In this document: piece after piece, positions 5,543 through 7,422 of the stretch
Layout of the letters: the number at the start of each line of letters is the position of its first letter
How positions within the stretch are numbered: the stretch's first letter is position 1
DNA from: Halanaerobiaceae bacterium
GTDB taxonomy: Bacteria; Bacillota_F; Halanaerobiia; Halanaerobiales; CSSED10-376
Reading direction: 5' to 3'
Length of the DNA: 7,422 nucleotides
Assembly (NCBI GenBank): GCA_003557445.1
Contig: PWOK01000176.1
Location: 1-7,422, forward strand
Made by a program: the position numbers and the translations under genes
The notes under the pieces: model-generated
Told to the model about the DNA's origin: nothing
The model's input: only the letters and a program-made list of their open reading frames with translations
The model's database searches: none

Positions 5543-7422
5543 TTATACTTCTTTACCGGACATACTTTTTACTAAGTCAGTAACTACATTTTTTAATAAT
5601 ATTATATAATTTATTCTATCAATTTGCCTTATACCAATAACAGGTTTTTCCCCGGATCTAATTTTTAATCTTCTTGGATATTTTTTTACCAGTTTAATTA
5701 ATTTTTTTCCTGAAAGATTTTCTGTATTTTTGAAAACCAGATTTATTCTTCCTTCTTTTTGTTCTATTTTTTCAATTCCCATTTTACGGGCCTTTATTTT
5801 TATTCTACTAACATCAAGTAAATTTTTAACAGCCTGTGGAAGGTTTCCAAATCTATCTATCAGTTCATCAGTAATATCATTAATTTCTTTTTCATTTGAT
5901 ATTTTTTCTATTTTTTTATATATTTCTATTTTTTGCCTGGAATCAGAAATATAGTTCTCCGGTAAATAGGCATCTATATCTAAATTAATCTCAATTTCTT
6001 TTTCTTCTTCTTTTTTCTCTGCCTTTAATTCTTCAATGGCTCCCTCAAGAAGTTTACAGTATAAAGAAAAACCGACTGAAGCAATATGTCCATGTTGTTC
6101 AGGTCCAAGTAAATTACCTGCTCCCCTAATTTCCAGATCACGCATGGCTATTTTGAATCCTGAGCCAAGATTGGTGAACTCTTTTATTGCCTTTAATCTT
6201 TTTTCTGCTACTTCAGGCAAGACTCTATCCTTTTTGTACACAAGATAGGCATAGGCTATTCGGTTTGTTCGGCCAACTCTACCTCTCAGTTGATATAGCT
6301 GGGCCAGACCCATCATTTCTGCCCGGTTAATTATAATTGTATTTACATTTGGAATATCAAGTCCTGTTTCAATAATAGTAGTACAAACCAGTACATCAAA
6401 TTTTTTATTATAAAAATCAAACATTAATTTTTCCAGACGATTTTCATTCATTTGTCCGTGAGCCACAGCTATTTTAGCATCAGGGACAAGTTTATGAATC
6501 ATATCTGCTTTTTCCTGAATATCTTTAACCCTGTTATGAACAAAATAAACCTGTCCCTCTCTACCCATTTCTCTCCTGATAGCTTCCTTTATTAATTCTG
6601 GATTAAATTCCCGGATATATGTTCTTATTGGATAACGGTTTTCAGGAGGAGTTTCTATTACACTCATATCCCTGACACCTGCCAGAGCCATATGCAATGT
6701 TCTGGGAATTGGAGTAGCAGTTAAAGTTAATACTTCAACATTTTTTTTAATATTTTTTATTTTCTCCTTATGAGAAACACCAAATCTCTGTTCTTCATCA
6801 ATTATTAAAAGTCCAAGATCATTAAAAGTTACATCATCAGAAATCAACCTATGAGTACCAATGATTATGTCAATCTCACCACTGGTCACTTTTTTTAATA
6901 TTTCTCTCTGTTCTTTTCTCGTTCTAAACCTGCTAATCATATCAACTGTAATAGGAAAATCATCTATTCTTTCCCTGAATGTATTAAAATGCTGCTGAGC
7001 AAGAATTGTAGTGGGTACCAGAACTGCAGTCTGTTTTTCATCTATAGCTGCTTTAAAAGCTGCTCTAATTGCTACCTCAGTTTTGCCATATCCCACATCT
7101 CCACATAACAATCTATCCATGGGAAGTGAAGATTCCATATCCTTTTTTACCTCTTCGATAGCCTTAATCTGGTCAGGTGTTTCTTCATAGGAAAAAGAAT
7201 CTTCAAATTCTTTCTGCCAGATAGTATCCTCTGAAAAGGCATAACCTTTAACTGTTTCTCTCTCAGCATATAATTCAAGTAATCCTATGGCCATATCTTT
7301 AACAGAATTTTTAACTTTTTGTTTTACTTTTTGCCATTTACTTCCACCCAATTTATATAAAGAGGGTGGTTTACTATCAGCTCCAACATATTTTTGTACC
7401 AGGTCCACCTTATCAGTAGGGA
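5543..7422 (-). CDS. mfd: Transcription-repair coupling factor Mfd (C-terminal half; 5' end beyond the window)
   Basis: Mfd is a DNA translocase that displaces stalled RNA polymerase at lesions and recruits UvrA for transcription-coupled repair. The reading frame stays open to the window edge: the codons before the GTG at 7408 read PTDK, continuing into DLVQKYVG as in other Mfd proteins. That GTG is therefore internal. About 626 codons are visible, against about 1,150-1,180 for the family. Visible parts, numbered from 7408: the RNA-polymerase-interaction region with YKLGGSKWQKVK (18-29), then RecG-like helicase domains with Walker A GDVGYGKT (103-110), GTHRLI, the DEEQ box in LLIIDEEQRFG, TATPIPRT, and motif VI in LRGRVGRTNRIAYAY. 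The regulatory C-terminal TRCF domain begins near DAYLPENYISDSRQKIEIYKKI. The TAA stop is at 5543-5545. It is followed by spoVT, as in Bacillus. All helicase motifs visible look intact. Confidence 0.97.
   Translation of the reverse strand, partial: PTDKVDLVQKYVGADSKPPSLYKLGGSKWQKVKQKVKNSVKDMAIGLLELYAERETVKGYAFSEDTIWQKEFEDSFSYEETPDQIKAIEEVKKDMESSLPMDRLLCGDVGYGKTEVAIRAAFKAAIDEKQTAVLVPTTILAQQHFNTFRERIDDFPITVDMISRFRTRKEQREILKKVTSGEIDIIIGTHRLISDDVTFNDLGLLIIDEEQRFGVSHKEKIKNIKKNVEVLTLTATPIPRTLHMALAGVRDMSVIETPPENRYPIRTYIREFNPELIKEAIRREMGREGQVYFVHNRVKDIQEKADMIHKLVPDAKIAVAHGQMNENRLEKLMFDFYNKKFDVLVCTTIIETGLDIPNVNTIIINRAEMMGLAQLYQLRGRVGRTNRIAYAYLVYKKDRVLPEVAEKRLKAIKEFTNLGSGFKIAMRDLEIRGAGNLLGPEQHGHIASVGFSLYCKLLEGAIEELKAEKKEEEKEIEINLDIDAYLPENYISDSRQKIEIYKKIEKISNEKEINDITDELIDRFGNLPQAVKNLLDVSRIKIKARKMGIEKIEQKEGRINLVFKNTENLSGKKLIKLVKKYPRRLKIRSGEKPVIGIRQIDRINYIILLKNVVTDLVKSMSGKEV

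Noticed and set aside
7406..7408. GTG as the true start of the helicase gene
   Set aside because: The frame stays open to the window edge and the upstream codons (PTDK) match Mfd, so the gene is simply cut by the window.

Overview
The window is AT-rich and carries a minus-strand block of six protein genes typical of an endospore-forming, low-GC Firmicute. Read in the direction of transcription (right to left), the order is mfd (5' end outside the window), spoVT, a SpoVB/YabM-type flippase, mazG, a DacF-type D,D-carboxypeptidase and spoIID. The first four genes follow the Bacillus subtilis order mfd-spoVT-yabM-yabN(mazG). After mazG, the expected yabO/hupA neighbourhood is replaced by two peptidoglycan genes used in sporulation. 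The base composition, gene order and acidic exported SpoIID would suit a clostridial lineage such as Halanaerobiales, but that placement is inference.

Layout: 7422-5543 is mfd (repair helicase). 5542-5442 is a structured spoVT leader, with a perfect 8-base Shine-Dalgarno (SD) sequence placed unusually far from the ATG and separated from it by a palindrome. 5441-4884 is spoVT. 4883-4785 holds a probable intrinsic terminator. 4784-1177 is a tight operon (flippase, mazG, dacF) with a 3-nt gap and then a 1-nt TAATG overlap. 1176-1102 is almost entirely one large hairpin that looks like the dacF terminator but also contains the spoIID SD. 1101-187 is spoIID, which starts with TTG and has a lipoprotein signal. 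186-1 has no protein gene. It holds two near-identical tandem sigma-A-type promoters firing leftward, a boxA-like sequence and, at the very edge, what may be the first bases of a 5S rRNA. This suggests that an rRNA operon, possibly with 5S first, begins here.

Functionally, spoVT regulates late forespore genes. The flippase, DacF and SpoIID all act on envelope or peptidoglycan precursors and their remodelling during engulfment and cortex formation. MazG and Mfd are housekeeping functions (nucleotide-pool sanitation, transcription-coupled repair). I see no mobile element, CRISPR array, defence system or broken gene. The most interesting material lies in the intergenic regions: the edge promoters, the SD-occluding terminator hairpin and the structured spoVT leader.
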